Shown: positions 7,915 to 16,977 of the stretch, piece by piece
Numbering within the stretch: the first letter of the stretch is position 1
Layout of the letters: every line of letters begins with the position of its first letter
Assembly (NCBI RefSeq): GCF_900114065.1
Contig: NZ_FORS01000001.1
Span: forward strand, 825,917 to 889,916
Direction: 5' to 3'
DNA from: Stutzerimonas kunmingensis
GTDB taxonomy: Bacteria; Pseudomonadota; Gammaproteobacteria; Pseudomonadales; Pseudomonadaceae
DNA: 64,000 nt
Position numbers and translations under genes: made by a program
Notes under the pieces: generated by a model
What the model was told of the DNA's origin: nothing
The model's database searches: none
What the model saw: only the letters and a program-made list of their open reading frames with translations

Positions 7915-8787
7915 ATGAAACGCAAGCAATCGATCAGTCAGATTCGCTGGGACCTGGCGCTGCGCTACCGGCTGATCGAGACCATCGCCTGGTGGGAAGG
8001 CCGCCTGACCACGGGCCACCTGATGCAGAGTTTCGGCATCAGCCGCCAGCAGGCATCGAAGGACATCAACACCTACCTGAACGAACATGCGCCCAAAAAC
8101 CTGACATATGACCGCCACCTGAAGGGCTACAAGCCGACCAAAGGCTTCCAGCCGCTGTTCATCGACGGCAGCGCCAGCGCCTACCTGCATTTACTCGACC
8201 AGAACCGTGTGCGCGCCCCGCATATCGAGGGCCTGGCGCTGGCCTACGCGCATACCGAGGTGCTGCAGGTGCCGGACCGCAGTATCCGACCCGAGGTGCT
8301 GCGGCCGATCCTGCTGGCCTGTCGAGAGGGGCTGCGGCTGGAAAGCGAGTACGTCTCGCTGGCCAATCCCGAGGTGGAAATCCGCGTGATGGCGCCGCAC
8401 ACGCTGGTGTTCACCGGCATGCGCTGGCATGTGCGCGCCTACTGCGAGAAGAACCGCGAATACCGCGACTTCGTGCTCAGCCGCTTCCGCGGCGAGCCGG
8501 ACCTGATGGACGCCAGCGAACACACCCGCGAACAGGACGAGGCATGGAACACGCCGGTGACCGTGCTGATCGAGCCGGACGCGCGATTGAGCCCTGCGCA
8601 GAAGGCGATCATCGAGTTGGACTTCGGCATGCTCGAGGGCCAGCTGCCGGTGGAGACGCGCGGAGCGCTGGTGCAGTACGTGCTGCAGCGCTTCGGCATC
8701 GACCCGAATACCGTGCAGGCGAATGCGGCGGCGCAGCAGCTGCAGGTGGGGAATCTGCAGGCGTTGAAGGGGTGGTTGTACTCGTGA
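7915..8787 (+). CDS. WYL-domain transcriptional regulator
   Basis: A 290-residue protein with an N-terminal winged helix-turn-helix (about 8-60, including TTGHLMQSFGISRQQASKDI). A WYL sensor domain follows (about 120-200; MAPHTLVFTGMRWHVRAYC, with W-H-V at the WYL position), then a C-terminal extension (about 220-290; PVTVLIEPDARLSPAQKAII). This wHTH-WYL-WCX layout is shared with regulators such as BrxR and CapW, which control defence islands, but no defence genes adjoin it here. The start follows GCAGAGGCG. It probably binds DNA as a dimer and senses a nucleic-acid or nucleotide ligand; that is known for some relatives only. Confidence 0.88.
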   Translation: MKRKQSISQIRWDLALRYRLIETIAWWEGRLTTGHLMQSFGISRQQASKDINTYLNEHAPKNLTYDRHLKGYKPTKGFQPLFIDGSASAYLHLLDQNRVRAPHIEGLALAYAHTEVLQVPDRSIRPEVLRPILLACREGLRLESEYVSLANPEVEIRVMAPHTLVFTGMRWHVRAYCEKNREYRDFVLSRFRGEPDLMDASEHTREQDEAWNTPVTVLIEPDARLSPAQKAIIELDFGMLEGQLPVETRGALVQYVLQRFGIDPNTVQANAAAQQLQVGNLQALKGWLYS

Positions 8788-8849
8788 GGGCTTGTGGGGG
8801 TGGTTTTGTGCGCGAAGAGCGTCGGCACGGATTTCGGTATGTGAGCGCC

Positions 8850-9208
8850 GCGCTTTTCGCGGCCGGGACTACAGGTTGCGCCTTGCACGGCGCCTCGCTG
8901 GCTTTCGCTCCGCGCTCACACTCGACTGGCCCGTCTGGCGGAAGCATTGGTTTCGCCCTGCTGGGCGACTCACTTTTTCCAAACGCCGGACGGCCGGCCC
9001 CAAAAAAAGTAAGCAAAAACGCTTGCCCCTGCATCCGGGTCTCGCTGCGCTCGACTTCCCTCACTCCATCCGCGCTCCGGCGGCCGGCGTACAAGGGCCA
9101 TCCCTGGCCCTTTATCGCGGGAACGCCTAGTTCTCTCGCGGCATCCATGCCGCTCGCTCCCCTCCGCGCGGATTCCGTTCGACATCCTGAAAGGGGCATT
9201 CGGTGGGG
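8850..9208 (+). repeat. long intergenic repeat, copy A
   Basis: About 360 bases without a credible gene. They include a C/T-rich core with the A-run CCCCAAAAAAAGTAAGC at about 8999-9015 and a start near 8866-8893 that is repeated exactly, inverted, at 9492-9519. Further shared blocks in the same order are CATCCGGGT, ACTTCCCTC, a CCATCCCTGGCCCTTTATCGC-type stretch and a CATCCATGCC block. Copy A has about 75 extra bases after the first block. Such elements recur in pseudomonad genomes, as I recall, and give spurious open frames on both strands. Confidence 0.65.
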
Positions 9209-9276
9209 ACTGATAGCTTCTTCGTCAACAAACAAGCAACGCGTGCTTGTTCCGCTGTTTGCGAATTTTCAGGCGG

Positions 9277-9542
9277 CTCGGACTCGACTCCCCTTCAGGA
9301 GGCCGAGCGTAGGTGCTGCGCAGGGGGACGCGAGGCATGGACGCCGAGCGAGGAGCGAAGGGACAGGGACGTCCCTTCGCGACGGCCCCCGGAGCAGCGC
9401 CGGAGGGAGGGAAGTTTTGCGAAGCAAAACCCGGATGTCGGGGTGGCCTTCTTTTTGGTTACTTTTTCTTGGCCAAGCAAGAAAAAGTGACGCGCCGTGC
9501 AAGGCGCAACCTGTAGTCCGGGCCGAGGAAAGCGCGGGGCGC
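9277..9542 (-). repeat. long intergenic repeat, copy B (inverted relative to copy A)
   Basis: About 265 bases read on the minus strand. The same blocks appear in the same order as in copy A: the 28-base identical block (9492-9519), a run of A residues before TAACCAAA, CATCCGGGT, AACTTCCCTC and GCGTCCATGCC, ending near CTCCTGAAGGGG. Only the short form is present. The two copies face each other across about 70 bases, so a transcript could fold into a long imperfect hairpin. No protein in either strand looks real. Confidence 0.65.
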
Positions 9543-9667
9543 CCAAACCGTCCGCCGAAGCCCGCGACAGTCACGAGTTCCACAAGCCTTACATCTGACG
9601 CAACCACCCGCCGCACAACCCAAGCCAGCGGTTCGCCACTGCACCCGCCCACAATGAGCCTGAGCCC

Positions 9668-10903
9668 ATGCGCCTGATCCACACCTCCGACTGGCACCTC
9701 GGCCAGACCCTCCACGGCCAGGACCGCGACTACGAACACGCGCAATTCCTCGCCTGGCTGCTCGACCAGCTGGTCGCCCAACGCGCCGACGCCCTGCTCA
9801 TAGCCGGCGACGTGTTCGACACGGTCAACCCGCCACTCAAGGCCCAGGAACGCCTCTACGATTTCATCGTCCGCGCCCACGAAAAGCTCCCGCAGCTGGA
9901 CATCGTGATGATCGCCGGCAACCACGATTCCGGCGGTCGCATCGAACTACCGGCGCCGCTGATGAAGCGCCTCAACGCACACGCCGTCGGTCGCATCAGC
10001 TGGGTCGCCGAGGGCCAGTTGGATCACCAGCGGCTGCTGGTGCCGCTACATGACTCCGCCGGCAACACCGCCGCCTGGTGTCTCACCCTGCCCTTCCTGC
10101 GTCCGGCCGAAGTCACGGGAATGGAACTGGGCGATGACTACATGGCCGGCATTCGCCAGGTCCACGAGCGGCTGATCGCTGCTGCCGAAACCGCACGCCA
10201 GCCCGGCCAGGCGCTGGTCGCCATGAGCCACGCGCACATGGCCGGCGGTGCGGTGTCGGAGGAATCCGAGCGCAATATCGTCATCGGCAACGCCGAAGCG
10301 CTGCCGGCCAGCCTGTTTCCCGAATCGGTCGCCTACGTCGCCCTCGGCCATCTGCACAAGCCGCAGCAGGTCGCCGGGCAGGCGCGCATCCGTTACAGCG
10401 GCTCGCCGCTGCCGCTGTCCTTCGCCGAGGTCAATTACCCGCATCAGGTGCTGCTGGTCGAACTGGACGGCGACCAATTGAAAAACGTCGAACAGCTGCC
10501 GGTGCCGCGCGCGGTGGAGATGATTCGTATCGGCCGCGCGTCGCTGGCCGAGGTGATCGCCGCGCTGGAGGCGCTGCCGCCCACCGGCCTGTTCGACGAC
10601 CACCAGCCCTGGCTGGAGGTACGCGTGCTACTCGACGAACCATTGCCGGACCTGCGCCAGCGCATCGAAACCGCGATAACCGGCAAGGCCTGCCGACTGG
10701 TGCGCATCGCCAGCGAATACGCCGGCAAACGCGGCGAGGCGGAATCGGAAGTATTGCTCGGCCTGGATCAGATCACCCCGCAGGAGCTGTTCGCCCGCGC
10801 CTGGGAAGCCGAATACAGCAACCCGGCGGACGATCAGGCGCTGGACGACTTCGCCACGCTTCTGCAACGGGTCGAGTTCGCCCATGCGGAGGGCGACCAA
10901 TGA
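9668..10903 (+). CDS. sbcD: exonuclease SbcCD, nuclease subunit D
   Basis: A 411-residue Mre11-type metallophosphoesterase. Metal-ligand motifs are visible in order: TSDWHLGQ (7-14), AGDVFDTVNPP, MIAGNHDSGGR, MSHAHM and VALGHLHKPQ. A C-terminal capping domain follows (about 280-400). Together with SbcC it forms the ATP-dependent double-strand exonuclease and hairpin endonuclease that processes DNA ends and cruciforms. Its stop overlaps the sbcC start by four bases (ATGA), so the two are translationally coupled. Length and motif order are normal for the family. Confidence 0.97.
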   Translation: MRLIHTSDWHLGQTLHGQDRDYEHAQFLAWLLDQLVAQRADALLIAGDVFDTVNPPLKAQERLYDFIVRAHEKLPQLDIVMIAGNHDSGGRIELPAPLMKRLNAHAVGRISWVAEGQLDHQRLLVPLHDSAGNTAAWCLTLPFLRPAEVTGMELGDDYMAGIRQVHERLIAAAETARQPGQALVAMSHAHMAGGAVSEESERNIVIGNAEALPASLFPESVAYVALGHLHKPQQVAGQARIRYSGSPLPLSFAEVNYPHQVLLVELDGDQLKNVEQLPVPRAVEMIRIGRASLAEVIAALEALPPTGLFDDHQPWLEVRVLLDEPLPDLRQRIETAITGKACRLVRIASEYAGKRGEAESEVLLGLDQITPQELFARAWEAEYSNPADDQALDDFATLLQRVEFAHAEGDQ

Positions 10904-13900
10904 AAATCCTCGCCATCCGCTTGAAGAACCTGGCATCGCTGGCCGGCGAACAGATCATCGATTTCACCGCCGAGCCGCTGGCCAGCGCCGGCCTGTTCGC
11001 CATCACCGGGCCTACCGGTGCCGGCAAGAGCACCATTCTCGACGCCTTGTGCCTGGCGCTGTTCGGCAGCACGCCGCGGCTGGACAGCGTCTCGCCGCTG
11101 AACAAGGTCCCCGACGTCGAAGCGGAGATCGGCGGCGGAGACGAGCGCAACCTGCTGCGCCGTGGCTGCGGCAGCGGCTATGCGGAGGTGGATTTCGTCG
11201 GCGTCGACGGCCACCGCTACCGCGCGCGCTGGGAGGTCAAACGCGCCCGCGAAAAGGTGGACGGCCGCCTGCAGGCCAGCAGCCAGAGTCTCACCGACCT
11301 GGACAGCGGCACGCTCCTGGCCAGCGGTAAAAAGCGCGAGTTCAAGGAATTGCTGGAAGCGCGCCTGGGGCTGACCCTGGCCCAGTTCACCCGCGCCGTG
11401 CTGCTGGCGCAGAGCGAGTTTTCCGCCTTCCTCAAGGCCGACGACAACGAGCGTGGCACCCTGCTGGAAAAGCTCACCGATACCGGCCTCTACAGCCGTC
11501 TCGGCCAGGCCGCGTTCGAGGCCGCCAAGCAGGCGAAGGAAAGCCTGACTCGCCTGGAACAGCAGGCCGGCGGCCTCCAGCCGCTGGAGCCCGGGCAGCG
11601 TGAAGTACTGGAGCGCGAACATCAGGCCCAGCTCGAAGACTTGAGAAAGCTGCAACAGCAGCTCAAGGAGCTGGAAGCCCAGCGGCAATGGCTGAGCGAA
11701 CTGCAGCGCCTGGAAAACGAGCGCGAAGCAGCGCGCCAGCAGCTGCAGGACACAGAAGACGAGCGCGAGAGCCTGACCGAGGCCCGCCGTATTCTCGACC
11801 TGTTCGAACGGCTCGCACCGCAGCGCCATCGTTTTCTGCGTCAGCAGGAACTCGAACCCCTGCTCGGCAAGGCCGCCGACAGTCTCACTCGCCTGCAGCA
11901 CGAGGTACAAAGCCTGCAGCAACGTCTCGACACCTTGCAGAGCCAGTGCGAAGCCGCCGGCAACGACCTGCGCGCAGCCGAACAGGCGCGCCAGGCGGCC
12001 GAGCCGAGGCTTGCGCAAGCGCGCCGCGAAGAGGAGCGCCTCAGCCATCTGAACACCGACCTCGCCTCGATTCGCGAAGAAAGCGTCCAGGCCGATGCCG
12101 CGGCGAGCACCGGCGAGGCAACGCTCAAGCAGCTCGCTGAGCAGCAACAGCGCGCCGCCGAACAGCTAGCAGCGCTGACGCAGCAACTCGAGACGAACGC
12201 AGCGCTGCAACCGCTCTGTGCAGCCTGGGGCGGTTACCGTCCGCGTCTGCAACAGGCCGTCCAGCTGGCGGCACGGCTGCAGCAAGGTCAGGGCGAACTC
12301 CCGGCACTGGAAGCGCAGGCCAAGGCTGCCGAAACCCGGCAAAGCCAGGCGCGCGAGGCGCTGGACAATCTGCAACGCGAGCGCGACAGCCATGTCGGCC
12401 TGGCCGAACAGCTGGCCCAGCTGCATCAACAGCTCGACGAATGGCGCCAGGCCGAGCGCGAAACCGAGGCCCTGCGCGAACTCTGGGCGCAGCAGCTCAC
12501 GTTCACCGCCAGCCAGCGCGAACTGAGCGACGCCCACATCCGCCAGCAGGCCGAGCTGGACAGCCTGGTGCCGCAGGGCAAACAGCTTCGCAGTGACCGT
12601 GATGCTGCCGAGCAGGCGCTCAAGGTCACCCTCGCCCTGCTTGAACGCCAACGTCTGGCACGCAGCGAGAATGTCGAAGCGCTGCGCGCGGCGCTGGTCC
12701 CGGGCGAGCCCTGCCCGGTCTGCGGCAGCGACAAGCATCCCTGGCAGCACACCGACGCGCTGGTCGCCAGTCTCGACCGCCACGACAACAGCGAGGCCGA
12801 GCGTGCGCAGCAGGCGCTACAGGAACAGGATCAGCGTCTGCAGGAGCTGCGCGATCGCCATGTCGCGCTCAGCACGCAGTTGCGCCAGACGCAACAACGC
12901 CAGGGCGAAGTCGAGGTGCAGCTGCAGACCCTGGCACCGCGCCTGCTCGCCCTGCCCGTCCACACGCGATTGCTTGAGCAACCGGAAGCCGAGCGTTCGC
13001 AATGGCTGGAAGCGCAGCTGACCAATCTCAAAGACCAGATCGCCAGCGCCAGTGAGCGTCAGCAGCAGTTGCTCGCCCTGCAACAGCGCAGCGAAACCCT
13101 GCAGCAGGCCTGGCAGGCCGCGCGCGAGGCCTGTGTCGAGGCGACCCAGCAATTCGCCCGCCAGCACGATGCCCTGGCCCGCGACAGACAACAGCTCGAC
13201 GAGGAGCTGGCGGCCTTCGCCGAACTGTTGCCCGTCGAGCAACTGCAGCGCTGGCGTGAAAATCCGGCGCAGACCTTTATGCAGTTGGACGTCAGCATCG
13301 CCACGCGCCTACAGCAACTGCAGGCGCAGACCGAGCTGGCCGAGGAGCTGCGCCAGTGCGAGCAGCGCCGCAGCGACGAGCAGTTGCAACAACACCATCG
13401 CCAGGAGAAACAGGCAAGCTGCAGCGCACGACTGAGCGAGCGCGAGAAACTGCTGCTGGCCTGCCAGCAGGCGCTGCGTACCAGCCTTGGCGAACAAACC
13501 AGCGCCGGCACCTGGCAACAGCAGCTGGACGCGACCATCCAGGCGGCGCGTCAAACCCGGGCCGAGATTGATCAGCAGCTCAACGAGAGCAAGCTCGGCC
13601 TGACGCGCCTGCACAGCGAGCAGCAGAACTGCCGCCAGCGCCAAGCCGAACTGGAACAGGAACGCGACGCGCTGAATGCGGAATTGGCCACCTGGCGCAC
13701 CAGCCACCCGCAGCTGGACGACGCCACCCTCGCCCAGCTGCTGCACATGGATGACCAGCTGATCGCCGAGGCGCGCCAGCGCTTGCGAGAGAACAGCGAA
13801 AACCTGACCCGCTGTCGCGAGCGTCTCGACGGCTGCCTCAACCGCCTTAACCTGCACAAACAGCAGCAGAGCGAAGCCCTGGATGCCGAGCAGCTGCAGC

Positions 13901-14553
13901 AGCGCCATGCCGAGCAACTGCACCAATGCGAGCAGGCCGACCAGCGCTGCGCGGAAACCCGCGCCCAGCTGATCGACGACGACAAGCGCCGCAGCCAGAG
14001 CCAGGCGTTGCTCGCACAGATCGACGTCGCACGGGCCGAGCATCAGCGCTGGGGGCGCATCGCCGCCTTGATCGGCTCCAGCGACGGCGGCGCCTTCCGC
14101 AAGATCGCCCAGGCCTACAACCTCGACCTGCTGGTGCAGCACGCCAATGTGCAGCTGCGCCAACTGGCCCGGCGCTACCGGCTCAAGCGCGGCGGCAGCC
14201 CGCTGGGCCTACTGATCATGGATACCGAGATGGGCGACGAGCTGCGCTCGGTGCATTCGCTGTCCGGCGGCGAGACCTTCCTCGTTTCGCTGGCCCTGGC
14301 GCTGGGCCTGGCCTCGATGGCCTCGAGCAAGCTCAGGATCGAGTCGCTCTTTATCGACGAAGGCTTCGGCAGCCTCGACCCCGAGTCGCTGCAGATCGCC
14401 ATGGACGCGCTGGATTCGCTGCAGGCCCAGGGCCGCAAGGTGGCGGTGATCTCCCATGTGGCGGAAATGCACGAGCGCATTCCAGTGCAGATCCAGGTGC
14501 GCCGGCAGGGCAATGGGCAGAGTGATCTACAGATTGTCGGGGGGCTTTCATAA
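10900..14553 (+). CDS. sbcC: exonuclease SbcCD, ATPase subunit C
   Basis: A 1217-residue Rad50/SMC-type ATPase. Walker A is GPTGAGKST (37-45). The N-terminal ATPase half is followed by two very long glutamine-rich coiled coils, joined at the zinc hook CPVCGS (C605, C608). The C-terminal half has the ABC signature LSGGET (from 1121) and Walker B FIDEGFGSLD (about 1151-1160). It clamps and translocates DNA for the SbcD nuclease. The protein is longer than the E. coli enzyme (about 1050 residues), mostly through extra coiled-coil length. It is the distal gene of the sbcDC operon. Confidence 0.97.
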   Translation: MKILAIRLKNLASLAGEQIIDFTAEPLASAGLFAITGPTGAGKSTILDALCLALFGSTPRLDSVSPLNKVPDVEAEIGGGDERNLLRRGCGSGYAEVDFVGVDGHRYRARWEVKRAREKVDGRLQASSQSLTDLDSGTLLASGKKREFKELLEARLGLTLAQFTRAVLLAQSEFSAFLKADDNERGTLLEKLTDTGLYSRLGQAAFEAAKQAKESLTRLEQQAGGLQPLEPGQREVLEREHQAQLEDLRKLQQQLKELEAQRQWLSELQRLENEREAARQQLQDTEDERESLTEARRILDLFERLAPQRHRFLRQQELEPLLGKAADSLTRLQHEVQSLQQRLDTLQSQCEAAGNDLRAAEQARQAAEPRLAQARREEERLSHLNTDLASIREESVQADAAASTGEATLKQLAEQQQRAAEQLAALTQQLETNAALQPLCAAWGGYRPRLQQAVQLAARLQQGQGELPALEAQAKAAETRQSQAREALDNLQRERDSHVGLAEQLAQLHQQLDEWRQAERETEALRELWAQQLTFTASQRELSDAHIRQQAELDSLVPQGKQLRSDRDAAEQALKVTLALLERQRLARSENVEALRAALVPGEPCPVCGSDKHPWQHTDALVASLDRHDNSEAERAQQALQEQDQRLQELRDRHVALSTQLRQTQQRQGEVEVQLQTLAPRLLALPVHTRLLEQPEAERSQWLEAQLTNLKDQIASASERQQQLLALQQRSETLQQAWQAAREACVEATQQFARQHDALARDRQQLDEELAAFAELLPVEQLQRWRENPAQTFMQLDVSIATRLQQLQAQTELAEELRQCEQRRSDEQLQQHHRQEKQASCSARLSEREKLLLACQQALRTSLGEQTSAGTWQQQLDATIQAARQTRAEIDQQLNESKLGLTRLHSEQQNCRQRQAELEQERDALNAELATWRTSHPQLDDATLAQLLHMDDQLIAEARQRLRENSENLTRCRERLDGCLNRLNLHKQQQSEALDAEQLQQRHAEQLHQCEQADQRCAETRAQLIDDDKRRSQSQALLAQIDVARAEHQRWGRIAALIGSSDGGAFRKIAQAYNLDLLVQHANVQLRQLARRYRLKRGGSPLGLLIMDTEMGDELRSVHSLSGGETFLVSLALALGLASMASSKLRIESLFIDEGFGSLDPESLQIAMDALDSLQAQGRKVAVISHVAEMHERIPVQIQVRRQGNGQSDLQIVGGLS

Positions 14554-14763
14554 AGCTCGGCGCTGTCGCGCGGACATGCCGCCGTCGCTTGGCGACAGTC
14601 GGCACGACCTCGGCGGCTTCGAGCCCAATGTAGGCGCCCGCAAGTCAGCGCCGATCGCTGAACATTGCGCACCATCGAGGCTGGATGTTTTTCGAGCAAC
14701 GCTCGAGCGGCCCTGGGACGCGGCTTTGCTTGGAAACCACTGTCCTTGCGGCCATTCGTCCGC
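14554..14763. other. non-coding stretch between sbcC and the B12 riboswitch promoter
   Basis: About 210 bases with no credible gene on either strand and no clear sbcC terminator. Imperfect stems exist (for example CGAGCAACGCTCG near 14692-14704). I see nothing else that can be named. Confidence 0.5.
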
Positions 14764-14792
14764 TTGTGTTTCCCCAGCACCGGCCGTAAGGT
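14764..14792 (+). promoter_or_regulatory. candidate sigma-70 promoter for the btuB transcript
   Basis: TTGTGT (14764-14769) and TAAGGT (14787-14792) are separated by 17 bases. Transcription would begin near 14799, just before the cobalamin riboswitch. Both hexamers are imperfect; spacing and position are the supporting evidence. Confidence 0.4.
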
Positions 14793-14812
14793 TCGCGCGT
14801 TTTCTTATCCGC

Positions 14813-15002
14813 CCAGGTGTGCACGACCGCAAGGTCCGCATTAATCGGGAAGCCGGTGCGCTCGATGAGCAAGGCCGGCGCTGCCCCCGCAACGGTAATC
14901 GACCGCGATCCTCAGGGATCGCCGTCCGCTCGACAACCACTGTGTTCCGACATGGGAAGGTGAGCGTGATGCGTGTCGAAAGCCCGGAGACCGGCCTGAC
15001 GG
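14813..15002 (+). ncRNA. cobalamin (AdoCbl) riboswitch
   Basis: The class-I B12 riboswitch blocks occur in order. GGGAAGCCGGTG is at about 14847-14858. The B12 box region CTGCCCCCGCAACGGTAA is at about 14881-14898. CCACTG is at about 14937-14942, GGGAAGG at about 14954-14960, and the closing strand GAAAGCCCGGAGACCGGCCTG ends near 15000. It lies 110 bases upstream of a BtuB-type receptor. Its expression platform appears to be the ribosome-binding-site hairpin at 15075-15100. High adenosylcobalamin is expected to lower btuB translation. Confidence 0.93.
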
Positions 15003-15074
15003 ATTCGACTGGTGTTGCGGAGGGCAGCACCGTCAAGCGCTGCTGCCCGTCATCCCCGCGCTTGTTCCTGCCCT

Positions 15075-15100
15075 CCTCAAAAGTCTGCGATCTTTTGAGG
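15075..15100 (+). promoter_or_regulatory. hairpin sequestering the btuB ribosome-binding site
   Basis: CCTCAAAAG (15075-15083), an eight-base loop and CTTTTGAGG (15092-15100) form a perfect nine-base-pair stem. The GAGG of the 3' arm is the Shine-Dalgarno sequence, ending 10 bases before the ATG at 15111. No U-tract follows, so control by translation fits better than termination. An upstream hairpin with GGCAGCA/TGCTGCC arms (about 15022-15048) lies between it and the aptamer. Confidence 0.75.
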
Positions 15101-15110
15101 AATTCCAAGA

Positions 15111-16955
15111 ATGAAACTGTCCCGACTTGCCCTGGCTGTGGCGTTGTTGCCTGGCGTGCAGGTGTTTGCTGCTGAGCAGCAGCTGCCAAGCATGCTCATT
15201 ACCTCCGCCCGCCAGGCTGAACCCCGCGCCCAGGCGACGGCAGCCAATACCGTATTCACTCGCGCCGATATCGAACGGCTACAAGCCCGCAGCGTGCCCG
15301 AGCTGCTGCGGCGTGTGCCAGGCGTACAGGTGAGCAGCCCTGGCGGTGTGGCGTCGCTGTCGCTGCGCGGCACCGGCACCGCGCAAACACTGGTGCTGGT
15401 CGACGGCCAACGCATTGCCTCGGCCACCAGCGGCTTCGCCCGTCTCGACTATCTGGCCATCGACAACATTGAGCGTGTCGAAGTGATCCGTGGCCCACGC
15501 TCGTCGCTCTATGGCGCGGATGCCGTTGGCGGCGTCATCCAGATCTTCACCCGTGGCGGTGAACCTGGAATAAATCCGGAAGTCCGTATTGCGGCCGGCA
15601 GCGAGCAGACCTTTCAGCGCAGCCTGAGCCTGGCCGCCGGGACCGAGCAGACCCGTGTCCATCTCGGCGCCAGCCTCGACGAGCGCGACGGCTTCGATAT
15701 CACCCGCGACAACCGCGGCGCCGATCGGGACAACGATGGCCAGCGTAACAAGGCTCTGCATTTAAAACTGGATCATCAGTTCGACTCGAACTGGAAAGCC
15801 GGCTTGAGTCTCAACGACCAGCGCGGCAAGAACGAGTACGACGATGCCAATGACTTCGAACCCGGAAGGCCGCAGGACGAGTTTCGGGTCAGCAGTTACA
15901 GCGGCTACCTGGACGGTCAGTTGACCGACATGTGGAATAGCCGTCTGGAACTGGGTCGCAGCTTCGATCGTAATCACGCCGTCGGCGCCGGTAGCGCTTG
16001 GAATAACACCCTGTTGGAAACCACGCGTCATTCGGCGGCCTGGATAAATCGGCTGCAATTGAGCGAGCGCCACCAACTGAGCGTCGGCGGCGACTGGTAT
16101 GAAGACCAACTCGATTCCGCGACGACTTTTGAGGAAGACAGCCGCGACAACTGGGCTTTCTTTGCCCAGCACAGCTTTCAAGGCGAGCGCTTCGGCACCG
16201 AGCTGGGGCTACGCCACGATGACAACCAGCAGTTCGGCAGCCACAACAGCTGGAATGCCGCGGTCAGCCTGCCGGTAGGTCAGTCGCAGCGCTGGATTCT
16301 GAGCTATGGCGAAGGCTTCCGCGCGCCGACATTCTCCGATCTTTACGGACCGCCGTTGTGGGGACCAAATCCGGACCTCAAGCCGGAGACCTCGAAGACC
16401 TATGAGTTGCAATGGCGCGCCGAATTCGACGAGACCCAGCTGGAAGCCGCGCTTTATCGTACCGACCTCGAAGACATGATTGCCTGGGGTGGAACCCGGA
16501 TGGGGAACGTCAGCCAGGCACGGATCAACGGTTTCGAAGCCAGTGCGGCGCGCCAACTGCTGGGGTGGCAGGCGAGCCTCGGCGTTAGCATCATCGATCC
16601 ACGCGATCGGGACAGCGGCCATACTCTGGCGCGCCGGGCAAAGCGCACGCTCAGCATCGACCTTGATCGCACTTTCGGCACGCTTTCGGCTGGCGCCGGT
16701 TGGCACGTTTCCAGCGCTCGTTACGACACGATCGCAAACACCCGCGAGCTGTCCGGCTATGGGGTTTTTGATCTGCGCGCTGGCTGGCAGAGCCATCCGG
16801 AGCTGCGTTGGGAGGCGAAGGTCAACAACCTGTTCGACCGCGACTACGCGCTGGCGACCTACAACCGCCCAGACGGAACTAATTGGTGGGATCACGGCTA
16901 TCGCGAGGCGGGCCGTACAGGGCTGTTCGCCGTCACCTGGACTCCGTCGCTGTAG
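15111..16955 (+). CDS. btuB: TonB-dependent vitamin B12 outer-membrane receptor
   Basis: A 614-residue outer-membrane receptor. The signal peptide is MKLSRLALAVALLPGVQVFA. The plug domain follows (about 45-145: TVFTRADIERLQARSVPELL, LVLVDGQRI, ERVEVIRGPRSSLYGADAVG), then a 22-strand-type barrel ending in GLFAVTWTPSL. Length matches BtuB. It imports cobalamin using TonB-ExbB-ExbD energy. The cobalamin riboswitch in its 5' leader makes the substrate assignment much stronger than sequence alone. The barrel ends in Leu instead of the usual Phe. It is convergent with a BtuF-like gene, with 22 bases between the stops. Confidence 0.93.
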   Translation: MKLSRLALAVALLPGVQVFAAEQQLPSMLITSARQAEPRAQATAANTVFTRADIERLQARSVPELLRRVPGVQVSSPGGVASLSLRGTGTAQTLVLVDGQRIASATSGFARLDYLAIDNIERVEVIRGPRSSLYGADAVGGVIQIFTRGGEPGINPEVRIAAGSEQTFQRSLSLAAGTEQTRVHLGASLDERDGFDITRDNRGADRDNDGQRNKALHLKLDHQFDSNWKAGLSLNDQRGKNEYDDANDFEPGRPQDEFRVSSYSGYLDGQLTDMWNSRLELGRSFDRNHAVGAGSAWNNTLLETTRHSAAWINRLQLSERHQLSVGGDWYEDQLDSATTFEEDSRDNWAFFAQHSFQGERFGTELGLRHDDNQQFGSHNSWNAAVSLPVGQSQRWILSYGEGFRAPTFSDLYGPPLWGPNPDLKPETSKTYELQWRAEFDETQLEAALYRTDLEDMIAWGGTRMGNVSQARINGFEASAARQLLGWQASLGVSIIDPRDRDSGHTLARRAKRTLSIDLDRTFGTLSAGAGWHVSSARYDTIANTRELSGYGVFDLRAGWQSHPELRWEAKVNNLFDRDYALATYNRPDGTNWWDHGYREAGRTGLFAVTWTPSL

Positions 16956-16977
16956 TCGCGTTAACTGGCGCGCCCGC

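Noticed and set aside
8544..9677. 377-codon frame crossing the WYL gene end and the repeat region
   Set aside because: It spans the WYL coding end and both repeat copies in unrelated frames; the product has no family resemblance and the repeats give open frames on both strands.
13309..14163. 284-codon Leu/Ala/Val-rich frame opposite sbcC, resembling a membrane protein
   Set aside because: The Leu/Val richness is the complement of Gln/Glu codons in the sbcC coiled coil. No start context or family.
14645..14872. 75-codon minus-strand frame over the start of the B12 riboswitch
   Set aside because: It overlaps the promoter and aptamer and encodes no recognisable protein.
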